Below, in pieces: positions 25,645 through 34,079 of a stretch of 64,000 nt of DNA. Below the pieces are notes generated by a model. It did no database searches. It was not told the origin of the DNA and saw only the letters and a program-made list of their open reading frames with translations. Made by a program: the position numbers and the translations under genes. Numbering within the stretch: position 1 is the first letter of the stretch; every line of letters starts with the position of its first letter. Source of the stretch: JAODBJ01 sp963782465. Lineage in GTDB: Bacteria > Actinomycetota > Acidimicrobiia > IMCC26256 > PALSA-610. The DNA is taken from assembly GCA_963782465.1 (NCBI GenBank), contig CAWAJR010000004.1, forward strand, positions 310,001 to 374,000. The letters run 5' to 3'.

Positions 25645-26780
25645 GCCGTGCTCGCGCGGGCCATCGGCGCCGGCCGTTCCGTCGCTGCGGCGACCTGCGG
25701 GAGCGGCGTGAAGAACGCGGGAAGTGCGGCCACCGCGAGCCCGGCGACCGCGATGATCGGGAGCGACGGCCATACCGGCGGCGCGACCGACGGGGCAACC
25801 GCGGCCGGATCGAGATGGGCGGCGACGATCATGGCGACGGCGGCGAGCCCACCACATATTGCGGTGCACCATTCGTCGGCCGTCCACGGGTCGGGGCGGT
25901 AACGGGTCCGCTGCACGCGCCGGCCGGCCAGCGCCACACCGCCGAGCGCGCCGACGACCGAGACGGCCAGGGTCGGCGCCCCGAGCGCCCACGGCGTCGT
26001 CGGGTCGAGAAGCCCGTAGGTACCCGTGCAGATGCCGAGGACCGCGACCAGCAACAGCGCGGCGGTCGCGCGCCGCGATCGCTCGGTGACCGACGCCGAA
26101 CGCCCGTACCCGCGGCTGTCCATCGCCGCCGCGAGCTGGAACGACCGCGCGAGCGCGTCGTGCAAGACGGGCATGGCGATTTCGCGGATCGCGTGGCGCC
26201 CCCGGTGCGTCGAGCCGCGCAACTTGCGAGCTCGGCGTACGCGGGTCGCGCTCTCGATCAGTTGCGGCGCGATCGTCATCGCGACGGTGACCGCGACGCC
26301 GAGTTCGTAGAGCGCGGCGGGCAACACGCGCAGGGCGCGCTTCGGGTTCGCGAGCGCGTTGGCCGCGCCGACGCAGCACAACAACGTGGCGAGGCGAAGC
26401 CCGTCGTACGCAGCGCCGAGCAGGCTCTCCGCACTCACCGGGCCACCGAGCGACACGCCGGCCATCCATGAGGGCAGCGGCACCGACGGCAGCCGGAACA
26501 GCACGTGCGCACCGGAATCGGGTACGTCGCCGAGCAGCACGCGCAGCACGACTCTGATCGCGATGACGACGAACCCCAGCACGAGATAGGCGCGGAACGC
26601 GCGCGCCCACGGCGCGTCGGTGCGGCGAGCCGAAACGACGATTCCCGCCGCGGCGATGATGCAGATGAGCAGGAGCGGGTTGGTCGTGCGGCTGGCCGCG
26701 ACCGCCAACCCGATCGCCCACAACCACCACGCGATGGGGTGCAACGGACGGGGTAGGCGCGCCGCGCCGCGCATGCTCAC
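25641..26780 (-). CDS. ECF transporter T component (CbiQ-like)
   Basis: 379 residues from a GTG at 26780 that overlaps the DUF4430 gene stop (GTGA); ATG 26774 is the alternative. It is membrane-embedded, with the cytoplasmic coupling helices typical of T subunits (RKLRGSTHRGRHAIREI and AAAMDSRGYGRSASV, the second being the A-x-x-x-RGYG motif). After the CbiQ domain (about 10-245) an extra C-terminal pair of helical hairpins (about 250-379) is present, longer than classic CbiQ. It links the A-A' ATPase to the S component. Confidence 0.9.
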   Translation of the reverse strand: MSMRGAARLPRPLHPIAWWLWAIGLAVAASRTTNPLLLICIIAAAGIVVSARRTDAPWARAFRAYLVLGFVVIAIRVVLRVLLGDVPDSGAHVLFRLPSVPLPSWMAGVSLGGPVSAESLLGAAYDGLRLATLLCCVGAANALANPKRALRVLPAALYELGVAVTVAMTIAPQLIESATRVRRARKLRGSTHRGRHAIREIAMPVLHDALARSFQLAAAMDSRGYGRSASVTERSRRATAALLLVAVLGICTGTYGLLDPTTPWALGAPTLAVSVVGALGGVALAGRRVQRTRYRPDPWTADEWCTAICGGLAAVAMIVAAHLDPAAVAPSVAPPVWPSLPIIAVAGLAVAALPAFFTPLPQVAAATERPAPMARASTA

Positions 26781-27772
26781 GCGCGCAACCGTCTCCGGCG
26801 AACGACGACAGTGGAGCCGGCGGCGACCACGAACACGACGGCAACCGTGACGATCACACCGATCGGGCTGCCCGATGAGTGGTGCGGCACCGAACGCGAC
26901 GCGACATCGACGACCGCCACCGCGGTCGTGGTCGTCGTACCGGTGCGCGTGGTGGTCGTCGTCGCGTGGTGCTTGCCGCTGCCGGCGGCGGGTGCGCCCC
27001 GCGGCGACGCGCGCGAGCCGGCCTTCGTGGTGCTCGTGGTGTTCGCACCGGACGCGGCCGGCGGTTGCGACGCGATCGAAACATCGGGCCCCGACGTCGC
27101 GGGCGGCGTGGTGCCGGTGCTCCCCTGGCTCGATTGCCCCGCGCCGTTCGAGGCCCCGGCCGGCTGGGTCGCCGCCGCCGGGCGCGCGGTGGTTTGTGTC
27201 GGGGGCGGGGGTGCCGGCGGTGCCGTCGACGGTGGCGTTGTGGTCGGCGGCGGCACTACTGCGTTGGGCGCGATCCCGGGCACCGCTCGCGCGCCGAAGG
27301 CCCAACCTTCGATCGAGCCGGGCTGCGGGTGCGCGCTCGCGGCGCCCACCGAGCTGTAACTCCACGACGAGTCGCCCGGCCGCGCGTGGTAGTAGGCCCA
27401 GAACGCGTTGCCCGGCGGCGTCGATACGCACGCGTCCTCGCTGGCCGACGGCTCACCGTTGACCCGGCACACGAACGCCGAGCCTTCCTGCGCAGTGCCC
27501 GCGGTGCTGAACCCGGCGGCGTGCAACGCGTCGAGGCCCGTCGAGGGCTGCCCGGGGGCGCAGCCGCGTTCGATCTGGCCACCCCAGTGCGTGAAATCCA
27601 CGACGACGGTTACGCCCGAGTTCCCGCTGCACGCGCCCGACGACGCGCTCGCCGCCCCGGAGCCGCCCGCGGCCGGCGCGACGACCGCGAGGATCGCGAT
27701 CGTCGCGCCCATGAGCGCGCGCCACGCAGCCCGGGCGCACCGGCCGGGTGCGGGGCCGGTCAAGCCGGGCAT
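26777..27772 (-). CDS. Secreted membrane-anchored DUF4430-like protein (transcobalamin beta-domain-like)
   Basis: 331 residues, ATG at 27772 overlapping the previous stop by 13 bases. Signal segment (about 15-42); a DUF4430-like domain (about 45-170) with the typical FWAYYHARPGDSSWSYSSVG and PGSIEGWAFG patterns and four Cys that could form two disulfides. A Pro/Thr-rich stalk (about 175-285), one membrane helix (about 303-324) and a basic tail RRRRLRA complete it. DUF4430 corresponds to the C-terminal beta domain of human transcobalamin and intrinsic factor, which caps bound cobalamin. With the adjacent alpha/alpha-barrel gene and cobalamin riboswitch, a surface B12 receptor is predicted. Confidence 0.85.
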   Translation of the reverse strand: MPGLTGPAPGRCARAAWRALMGATIAILAVVAPAAGGSGAASASSGACSGNSGVTVVVDFTHWGGQIERGCAPGQPSTGLDALHAAGFSTAGTAQEGSAFVCRVNGEPSASEDACVSTPPGNAFWAYYHARPGDSSWSYSSVGAASAHPQPGSIEGWAFGARAVPGIAPNAVVPPPTTTPPSTAPPAPPPPTQTTARPAAATQPAGASNGAGQSSQGSTGTTPPATSGPDVSIASQPPAASGANTTSTTKAGSRASPRGAPAAGSGKHHATTTTTRTGTTTTTAVAVVDVASRSVPHHSSGSPIGVIVTVAVVFVVAAGSTVVVRRRRLRA

Positions 27773-28889
27773 TGCATTGCCGCTGCCTTCTTCAGGTGCG
27801 TCTTCGCCAACGGGAAACGCTTCAGCGCGGCGGCCGGCACCGCTTGCACCGTCGCGAGCACGCTCGGGTCGCTGCTCCCCGGGAAGAAGAACGCACCACG
27901 GTTCGCGGCGGGCGCGTTGCACCCGAGTTGGTACTTCGCGAGCGCGCCGAGCGGCGACGCGGTTCCGTGCACCCAACGGCTCGAGGTCGGCTTGCTCTTC
28001 TCCGACAGCAACGCCTGCATGACGAGGGCGGTCGAGTCGGGGTCGGAGGCCTGGCCCGCCTTCGCGACGAACGGCCACCCGCCGTCGGACGACTGGGCCG
28101 ACGCGAACGACGCCAGGGCTTGCGCCCCCAGCGGCCGCTTCCCGTACGCCGCGAGGCCCTGGATCGCCATCCCCGAACTGTTCGTGTCGGGGCCGGTGAA
28201 CGTGTTCGGGTCGGCGGCAACGCACGCGACGGTCGGGTTGGAGCGGTACGCCTCGAACAACCCGTTCGAACATTGCTGCCTGGTGAGCCACGTGATCGCG
28301 GCCTGCACCGCCGGCGAGTTGGGCTTCACCTTGGCCGCCTTCAACGCGCTCAGCGCGACTCCTTCACGGAAGGTGCCGTCGAAGGTCGGGTCCTGCGATC
28401 CGAACAGCCCCCGGTTGGCCCCGTCGTGCGCTGGGTCGCGAGCAACCGGGCGACGAGATCATGCGCGGCGCCGTGGCCGCCGAAGTGACGCGGGTTCGTG
28501 CCGGCCGACACCGCCGCCATGATGTAGTAACCGAGCGCACCGGGCGCGTCGGCACCACCGGTTTGCAGCGCGGCGCCGAGTTGGCCTTTCAGGTACTTGA
28601 TCGCCCGCTTCGACGCCTTGGCACCGACCTGCGCCGCGTGGAGACCCACGACCGCGTACGCGGTGTTCGTCGGGTCGGGTGAACCGAAGGAGTTGATATG
28701 GCCACCGTTCGCAACGATCTGCGTGGCCAACCATTCGGCTCCGGACCGCGACACGATCTTCGACTTCTTCGCCGGCGATGCCGCCGACGCCGGCACCGTC
28801 GCGGCGCCGAGAACCCCGACACCGACGGCGACCGTGCATACCGAAGCGAGTACGCGCATTCCACGACGCGCACGTGAGCGACTTCGCAT
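27760..28889 (-). pseudogene. Secreted alpha/alpha-barrel (prenyltransferase/transcobalamin-like repeat) protein, frameshifted
   Basis: Two frames join at about 28420-28430. The first (28889-28430) has a signal peptide (RVLASVCTVAVGVGVLGA...ASAA) and helical repeats. The second, upstream of the MKAAKVKPN segment, continues GLFGSQDPTFDGTFREGVALSALKAAK to NSSGMAIQGLAAYG, QSSDGGWPF and DSTALVMQALL. These are terpene-cyclase/prenyltransferase-type alpha-hairpin repeats, the fold of the N-terminal domain of intrinsic factor and transcobalamin. Adding one G to the GGGG run restores one 376-residue protein (RTTGANRGLFGSQD). It may therefore be intact in the organism. First gene after the cobalamin riboswitch; ribosome site GGAAAGGA. 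Predicted to bind cobalamin together with the DUF4430 protein. Confidence 0.85.
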
Positions 28890-28944
28890 GGCATTCCTTT
28901 CCAGACGGTCGCGCGGCACGCCCGTCCGGCCCGTTCGACAGATT

Positions 28945-28970
28945 CGCCCCCTGCGTGAACGCAAGGGGCG
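28945..28970 (-). promoter_or_regulatory. GC-rich hairpin in the cobalamin leader
   Basis: CGCCCCTTGCG and CGCAGGGGGCG (transcript sense) form an 11-pair stem, 10 of them Watson-Crick, with a TTCA tetraloop. It lies between the riboswitch and the first start codon, about 55 bases from the ATG. There is no T-run after it, so it may be a Rho-independent-like block or a translation-control stem. Role inferred from position. Confidence 0.6.
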
Positions 28971-28994
28971 ATGTCGGGCGGGAAGGCCCGGGCT

Positions 28995-29150
28995 CGCCCC
29001 GCAAACCTCGGCGGTATTTGAGCCCGTTCCCGCTGGGTATTCCGGCTCGTGCACGGCTCGAAGAGGTAACGAGTACCCGACGTTCCGTGCACCTACGGCT
29101 GCGGGTCAGCGCCGGCTTCTCACCGGCTTCCCCCATCCGAGAACGTGCCG
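28995..29150 (-). ncRNA. Cobalamin (AdoCbl) riboswitch
   Basis: On the minus strand the leader carries the conserved core: GGGGGAAGCCGGTGAGAA, then GCCGGCGCTGACCCGCAGCCGTAGG (29134 down to about 29092), and the B12 box GAGCCGGAATACCCAGCGGG (about 29049-29030). These match the GGGAA..CGGTG.GAA..CC, C-GCnnC-GTGA-like and B12-box segments of cobalamin riboswitches in order and spacing. A GC-rich hairpin follows. Cobalamin would shut off the downstream operon of secreted binding proteins and ECF transporter. The 5' and 3' borders are approximate. Confidence 0.9.
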
Positions 29151-29291
29151 GGACAGTACACAAGTCCCTGGTCGTGCGCCCGCACCGGCGGAAATTTCGG
29201 GCCCGCGCCTCTGGCGCCCGGCGAATCTCCTCTCCATAATGCGCCCAGGAGATTCCGGTACGAGGGGCGACTCGAGATCAGGATCCCAGCC

Positions 29292-29582
29292 ATGATCGAG
29301 CAGCCGTTCACCGACCTCGATGGCTTCGCGGCCCAAGTGCTCGACCTGCTGGCCGAGCACGGCCGGCCGATCGTCCTCCTGCAACTCGCCGTCGAGCTCG
29401 GTGCTCGCGACACGCGTTGCGACGAAGCCCTCCACCTCCTCGAAGCCATGGGCCTCGCGCGCCGCGTCGGGCGGCGCTTCGAGGCGACCGACGCCGGGGC
29501 GGAACGCTCCGATCGTTACGGCACCCACCGGTTCGTCGACCTCACCCACGTGAGGAACTCGCTCACATCGCCGTCGGCGTGA
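29292..29582 (+). CDS. Small winged-helix-like protein
   Basis: 96 residues, ATG at 29292. It reads as a single winged helix: VLDLLAEHGRPIVLLQLAVELGARDTRCDEALHLLEAMGLARRVGRRFEATDAG, with the recognition helix followed by a wing. No other domain. It is divergent from the cobalamin leader, starting about 140 bases from it, so it could be a regulator or an unrelated gene. Target unknown. The stop is 86 bases before the corA start. Confidence 0.7.
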   Translation: MIEQPFTDLDGFAAQVLDLLAEHGRPIVLLQLAVELGARDTRCDEALHLLEAMGLARRVGRRFEATDAGAERSDRYGTHRFVDLTHVRNSLTSPSA

Positions 29583-29667
29583 CAACGGCGGTGCCGGCGC
29601 ACCGCACAGGGGTGCTCCACATGCGGGTCCACCGCCCGGCGTCACCGCCTCCGTAACGTCGCGTCGC

Positions 29668-30576
29668 GTGCCCGACGAGCTGCGGTGGATCGATCTTCAC
29701 GACCCCGACGCCGCGCAGTTGGACGCTGCCCTCCCGACCGATGTGCACGTCACCGCGCTCGAGCGGCTCCACGCGCCGGCCCAGCACGACGACGAGCCTC
29801 GGCCCCGCCTCGAGGCCCACGGCACCTATGTGTTCGGGGTCCTCGTCGTCCCCGCCGTCGAGGGCGACAACATCGTCTCGCAGGAGATCAATGTCGTCGC
29901 CACCCCCGACCGGATCGTGACCGTTCGCAAGACGCCGACCGGCAGCAGCGCGTGCGAGTTCGACGAAGTACGCGCCGCGGCGTTACGCGACGACGCGCCC
30001 GTAGGCGTCTGCCTCTACTTGCTCGTCGACGAGATCGCCGAGCGCTTCCTCTCCATCGTCGACAAGTTCGACGACGTCATCGACGAACTCGAAGACAACG
30101 TCGCGGTGTGGGAGTCCCTCAAGGTGCGGCAACGCATCTCGCAGTCGCGTCACGACATGCTGCACGTCCGACGCGTGCTCGCGCCCACCCGCGACGCCGC
30201 TCGCGCCGTGCTCGACGATCGGGTCGAACTCGAACCGGTCACGCTCTTCCCCCGCGACGTCGAACTGCGGTTCGCCGACGCGTACGACAAGTTGTTGCGG
30301 GCCACCGACGGCCTCGATCTGTCGCGCGACCTTCTCGCGGGCGTGCGCGACTACCACCAGGCCCAGGTGGCCAACGATCAGAACGAGGTGATGAAACGCC
30401 TCACCGTGATCGCATCGGTGCTCTTGCTCCCGACATTCATCGTCGGTCTCTACGGTCAGAACCTGCGGGGCGCGCCCGAACTGCGATGGTCGCAGGGCTA
30501 TCTGTGGTCGTGGACCCTCATCGCGATCACGACGATCCTCCAGCTCTGGTATTTCCGCCGCAAGAAATGGATCTGA
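29668..30576 (+). CDS. corA: CorA-family divalent cation transporter
   Basis: 302 residues, GTG at 29668. N-terminal cytoplasmic alpha/beta domain (1-150), a long helix, and two C-terminal membrane helices (about 247-262 and 279-296). The pore signature between them is YGQN (262-265) in place of the usual YGMN; the acidic loop after it (LRGAPELRWSQGYLWSW) is otherwise normal. CorA pentamers import Mg and sometimes Co or Ni. The Met-to-Gln change may be a variant or alter selectivity. A strong stem-loop follows the gene. Confidence 0.88.
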   Translation: MPDELRWIDLHDPDAAQLDAALPTDVHVTALERLHAPAQHDDEPRPRLEAHGTYVFGVLVVPAVEGDNIVSQEINVVATPDRIVTVRKTPTGSSACEFDEVRAAALRDDAPVGVCLYLLVDEIAERFLSIVDKFDDVIDELEDNVAVWESLKVRQRISQSRHDMLHVRRVLAPTRDAARAVLDDRVELEPVTLFPRDVELRFADAYDKLLRATDGLDLSRDLLAGVRDYHQAQVANDQNEVMKRLTVIASVLLLPTFIVGLYGQNLRGAPELRWSQGYLWSWTLIAITTILQLWYFRRKKWI

Positions 30577-30591
30577 GCGCCGCGCCGTAGT

Positions 30592-30634
30592 GGCGACCCG
30601 CCCGGAACAACCCGGGCATTACGGCAGGGTCGCC
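30592..30634. terminator. Stem-loop after corA
   Basis: GGCGACCC (30592-30599) pairs with GGGTCGCC (30627-30634), and inside GCCCGG (30600-30605) pairs with CCGGGC (30612-30617). The gap between corA and the BVMO gene holds this structure and little else. No T-run is present, so it may be a non-canonical terminator. Confidence 0.55.
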
Positions 30635-30653
30635 CGAGTGCCAAGATGACGGG

Positions 30654-32608
30654 GTGAACGATGCCGCTTTCACCTCGAGCCCGTTCGTCTCGGCGATCGA
30701 ACCGATCACCGCGACCGACGACGAAATCCGCGCCGCGGTCGGCCGGGCGGAGGTGCCGCCGCTGCTGCCCGCGCTCGCCTACCTGTCGGGCGACCTCACG
30801 CTGCTGCGCGACGACCTTCGTCCCGACCCGCTGCTGACGGGGCTGCCCCAGGGCGGCCTCACCGAGGAACAGCTCGCGGCCGCGCGGGCGCTCGCCACCG
30901 ACACGATCATCCGGTTCCGCGACGGCGGTTCACGCCCGGCGCCCACCCCGTCCGACGCCGAGCTCCTGCAGATGATGGAGTACGCCGTCGGCGGCACCGA
31001 GATGAGCGCGTACCTCCCGTTGCTCGAGGAGGAGCTCGCGTTCCGCGGCGAAGACCGCCGCGCGCCGGCCTGGTCGCTCGCCGACGTCGCGCCGGGAACC
31101 GGCTTCACCGTCGTCATCATCGGTGCCGGGATGTCGGGACTGCTCGCCGCGCACCGATTGCAGCAGGCCGGTATCCAATTCGTGATCGTCGAGAAAGACG
31201 CCGACGTCGGCGGTACCTGGTACGAGAACACGTACCCGGGATGCCGGGTCGACAACCCGAACCACAACTACAGCTACTCGTTCGCGCAACGGCACGACTG
31301 GCCGTTCCACTTCTCGACGCAAGATGTCCTGCTCGACTATTTCCGCGGTTGCGCCGACGTCTTCGATCTCCGCGACCACATCCGCTTCAACACCGAGGTG
31401 GTGTCGGCGACCTGGTCGGACGACACCCTCGACTGGCACGTACACGTGCGGGGTGCCGACGGGACCGAAGAGACCCTCGCGGCGAACGCGGTGATCAGCG
31501 CGGTCGGCCAGTTGAACCGGCCCAACTTCCCCGCGATCAAGGGCCGCGATTCCTTCGAGGGGACCGCGTTCCATTCCGCGCGGTGGGACCACGACGTCGA
31601 CCTGCGCGGCAAGCGGGTCGCGGTGATCGGTACCGGTGCGAGCGCGGTGCAGTTCATCCCGGAAATCGCGGGCGACGTCGGCGAACTGTTCGTGTTCCAG
31701 CGCACACCGCCCTGGCTCGGCCCGACCCCCGAGTACCACGACGAGGTATCCGACGGTCTGAAGTGGCTCTACGCGCACCTCCCCTCGTACAGCGAGTGGA
31801 ACCGTTTCTGGATCTTCTGGCGCATGGGCGACGGCGTCCTCCCCGGCGTGCGCGTCGACCCCGACTGGGAACCGAAGGACGCGTCGGTGAGCGTGCTCAA
31901 CGACTTCATGCGGATGATGCTCACCGACTACCTCAACGGCGAGTTCGCCGATCGCCCCGACCTGCTCGAGCAGGTGGTCCCGAAGTACCCGCCCGCGGCG
32001 AAGCGCCTGCTCCGCGACAACGGCGTGTGGCCCGCGCGCTGAAACGCGACACCACCCGGCTGATCACGGAACCGATCCGCGAGATCACGCCGAAGGGCGT
32101 CGTGACGCGCGACGGCGAGGAACACGCCGTCGACGTGATCATCTACGGCACCGGGTTCGAGGCGTCGAAGTTCCTCACCCCGATGAAGGTCACCGGCCGC
32201 AACGGTACCGACCTGCACGAAACGTGGGACGGCGATGCCCGCGCGTACCTCGGCATCAACGTGCCCGGTTTCCCGAACCTGTTCTGCCTCTACGGGCCGA
32301 ACACCAACATCGTCATCAACGGCAGCATCATCTACTTCTCCGAATGCGGGGTGCGCTACATCCTCGGGTGTATCGAGCTGCTGCTCCGTGAACGGATGCG
32401 CGCGCTCGATGTGCGCAAAGACGTCCACGACGCGTTCAACGAGAGTGTCGACGCCGAGAACCGGCTGATGGCGTGGGGGCACTCGACCGTGAACAGCTGG
32501 TACAAGAACGATCGCGGGCGCGTCGCGCAGAACTGGCCGTTCACGTTGCTCGAGTACTGGCAACGCACGCTCGCGCCCGACGCCGACGACTACGACCTGA
32601 TCCCGTAG
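30654..32608 (+). pseudogene. Baeyer-Villiger-type flavin monooxygenase, frameshifted near the 3' end
   Basis: GTG at 30654. First frame to 32042 covers an N-terminal extension (1-155), FAD Rossmann motif IIGAGMSGL (about 160), the BVMO fingerprint FEGTAFHSARWD (about 302-313) and NADP motif VIGTGASAVQ (about 325). The C-terminal part lies in another frame (ALKRDTTRLITEPIREITPKG to 32608). Adding one G at about 32030 (TGGCCC to TGGGCCC) gives VWARALKRDTT and a continuous 651-residue protein. These enzymes insert oxygen next to a ketone or N-/S-oxygenate substrates. The break could be sequencing error. No redox partner is nearby. Confidence 0.88.
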
Positions 32609-32638
32609 CGCGCCCTCCGCGAAACGAGCGCACGACTA

Positions 32639-32707
32639 ATGCACGTCGAAGACATCACATACGAAGTCGACGGCCCGCAGGTGCTCAGCCGGTTGATGCG
32701 GCGCTAG
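32639..32707 (+). CDS. 22-residue open frame upstream of and in frame with the MtfA-like gene
   Basis: ATG at 32639 opens MHVEDITYEVDGPQVLSRLM and ends at TAG (32705-32707). The frame is the same as that of the peptidase gene starting six bases later (GTG 32711), so the TAG splits what could have been one longer frame. The peptide resembles the N-terminus of dienelactone-hydrolase-type proteins only loosely. It may be a relic, a leader peptide or chance. No ribosome site is clear. Confidence 0.35.
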   Translation: MHVEDITYEVDGPQVLSRLMRR

Positions 32708-32710
32708 CCG

Positions 32711-33460
32711 GTGTTGCACCGCCGCAAGGGCCTACCCGACGACTGGGCGCACATCGTCGACGCGAACGTCGCGATGTGGAGCGGGCTCGATCACGAGGAA
32801 CGCGACCTGCTCGAAGCGACGATGGACTGGCTGCTCCGGCACAAGCACTGGGAAGCTGCGAACGGCTTCGCGCTCACCGACGAGATGACGGTCACGATCG
32901 CCGCGCTGGCCGGGTTGCTCATCTTGCGGCTCGGGGTCGACGAGTACCGCGAAGTCAGCGCCATCATCGTGTACCCGAGCGGCATGCAGTCGCGCGGCGA
33001 GTACGCGGGGCCGGTGGCCGGCACGGTGACGAGCGGCGTCATCCCCGTACTCGGTGAGGCGCACGAGCGTCGTGGCCCGGTGCTCCTCGCGTGGGACCAA
33101 GCCCGCGACGCCGCCCGCTCACCGGGCCGGGGCAGCAACGTCGTGTTCCACGAGTTCGCGCACAAGCTCGACATGCTCGACAACCTCCTCGATGGCACGC
33201 CACCGTTGCCGCGGCGCGCCGACGTCGCGCGATGGGTCGAGGTGTGCACCGAGGCTTACACGGCGCTACGCGAAGGGGTCGACCGGCCGCCGCTCCAGCC
33301 CTACGGCGCGACGAACCCGGCCGAGTTCTTCGCCGTCGCGACCGAAGCGTTCTTCGACGTACCGATCGCGCTCGAACAGCACGAACCGCGCCTCTACGAA
33401 GTGATGCGCGACTTCTACCAGCAGGACCCCGCGCGGCGGCCGTGGCAGATCCCACGCTGA
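32711..33460 (+). CDS. MtfA-like zinc peptidase (M90)
   Basis: 249 residues from GTG 32711. The zinc motif HEFAH is at 147-151 within VVFHEFAHKLDMLDN, and a downstream acidic ligand in TNPAEFFAVATEAFFD (about 211-225) matches the family, as does the region ALTDEMTVTIAALAGLLIL near 53-72. MtfA in enterobacteria is a cytoplasmic metallopeptidase that binds the repressor Mlc; most relatives are uncharacterised. Length and core are complete; the N-terminus is uncertain because an in-frame TAG lies six bases upstream of the start. Confidence 0.88.
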   Translation: MLHRRKGLPDDWAHIVDANVAMWSGLDHEERDLLEATMDWLLRHKHWEAANGFALTDEMTVTIAALAGLLILRLGVDEYREVSAIIVYPSGMQSRGEYAGPVAGTVTSGVIPVLGEAHERRGPVLLAWDQARDAARSPGRGSNVVFHEFAHKLDMLDNLLDGTPPLPRRADVARWVEVCTEAYTALREGVDRPPLQPYGATNPAEFFAVATEAFFDVPIALEQHEPRLYEVMRDFYQQDPARRPWQIPR

Positions 33461-33478
33461 TCGGCCAAGCTGCGACCA

Positions 33479-33900
33479 GTGCCTGACCGCTTTCCAGGGG
33501 TGACGACATCGGACGACGTCGTGGTCGCCGACTGGCTCCTTGGCGCGTTGCGGTCGTGGGCGAGCGGCATTTGCGTCGCGACGTTCGTGCCGCCGACCTC
33601 CCGCGCCTACGCGCGCGTCCTGCACCGCGGCGCGAGCCGCGCGGGCGACGTGCGATGGGCCGAAATCGCGAACGCGAAGGGCGTGCAGATCGGTGCCGAA
33701 ACGAGTTACCGGGAGCTGATCGGTTGGCCCGCCGGCGCGGGCCGCCGACGCGCTCCCCGAGCCGTGGTTCGAGCCCACCGACGGTTCGCTGCGACCCGAT
33801 GAATGCGCCGCGGCGACCGAAGTCCTCGCGCGGCACACCTCCAGCCCGGACGCCCGGACAACGACATCGACCACGGCCCCTACCCACCGCCGTCGCCCTA
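33479..33900 (+). pseudogene. Hypothetical protein remnant, frameshifted
   Basis: The first frame reads DDVVVADWLLGALRSWASG, then AYARVLHRGASRAGDVRWAEIANAKGVQIGAETSYREL (33479-about 33735). The continuation ALPEPWFEPTDGSLRPDE, then CAAATEVLARHTSSPD, is in a second frame (33750-33850). The two halves look like one actinobacterial protein of unknown function. The shift is net +1 (or -2) near 33740, and the end degenerates without a clean stop. Followed closely by an antisense gene remnant and a palindrome, so this stretch looks rearranged. Confidence 0.5.
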
Positions 33901-33906
33901 GCCCCG

Positions 33907-34034
33907 TCAGCCGCCGTCGCGGTCGGCCGGTTCGATCGTCATGTCGTAGGTGATCCAGGTCGTGCGCGTCGCGACCTGGTCGTCCACGGCGACATCGACA
34001 CCATGCGCGCCCGCGCCGCCGAGATCGCCGGCTG
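33907..34034 (-). pseudogene. 3' remnant of an unidentified gene truncated at a palindrome
   Basis: The minus strand from 34034 to the TGA at 33909-33907 has almost every codon ending in G or C and reads DVAVDDQVATRTTWITYDMT then IEPADRDGG. There is no start codon: upstream the frame enters the P45 palindrome (34035-34079), where a TAG closes it. It looks like the C-terminal end of a gene whose 5' part was lost at the repeat. Family not recognised. Confidence 0.45.
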
Positions 34035-34079
34035 ACGTGCGTCGATAGCTATCGAATAGCGATAGCTATCGACGCATGT
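34035..34079. repeat. 45-base palindrome, family P45, copy 2
   Basis: ACGTGCGTCGATAGCTATCG, loop AATAG, then the reverse complement with one mismatch (GCATGT for GCACGT). The stop of the minus-strand propeller gene (34066) lies in the right arm, and a gene remnant ends at the left side. Confidence 0.94.

Noticed and set aside
23999..26844. Treating the whole long minus-strand frame as one ABC protein
   Set aside because: The part before ATG 25644 is the antisense-frame shadow of the T-component gene; the ATGA overlap marks the true start.
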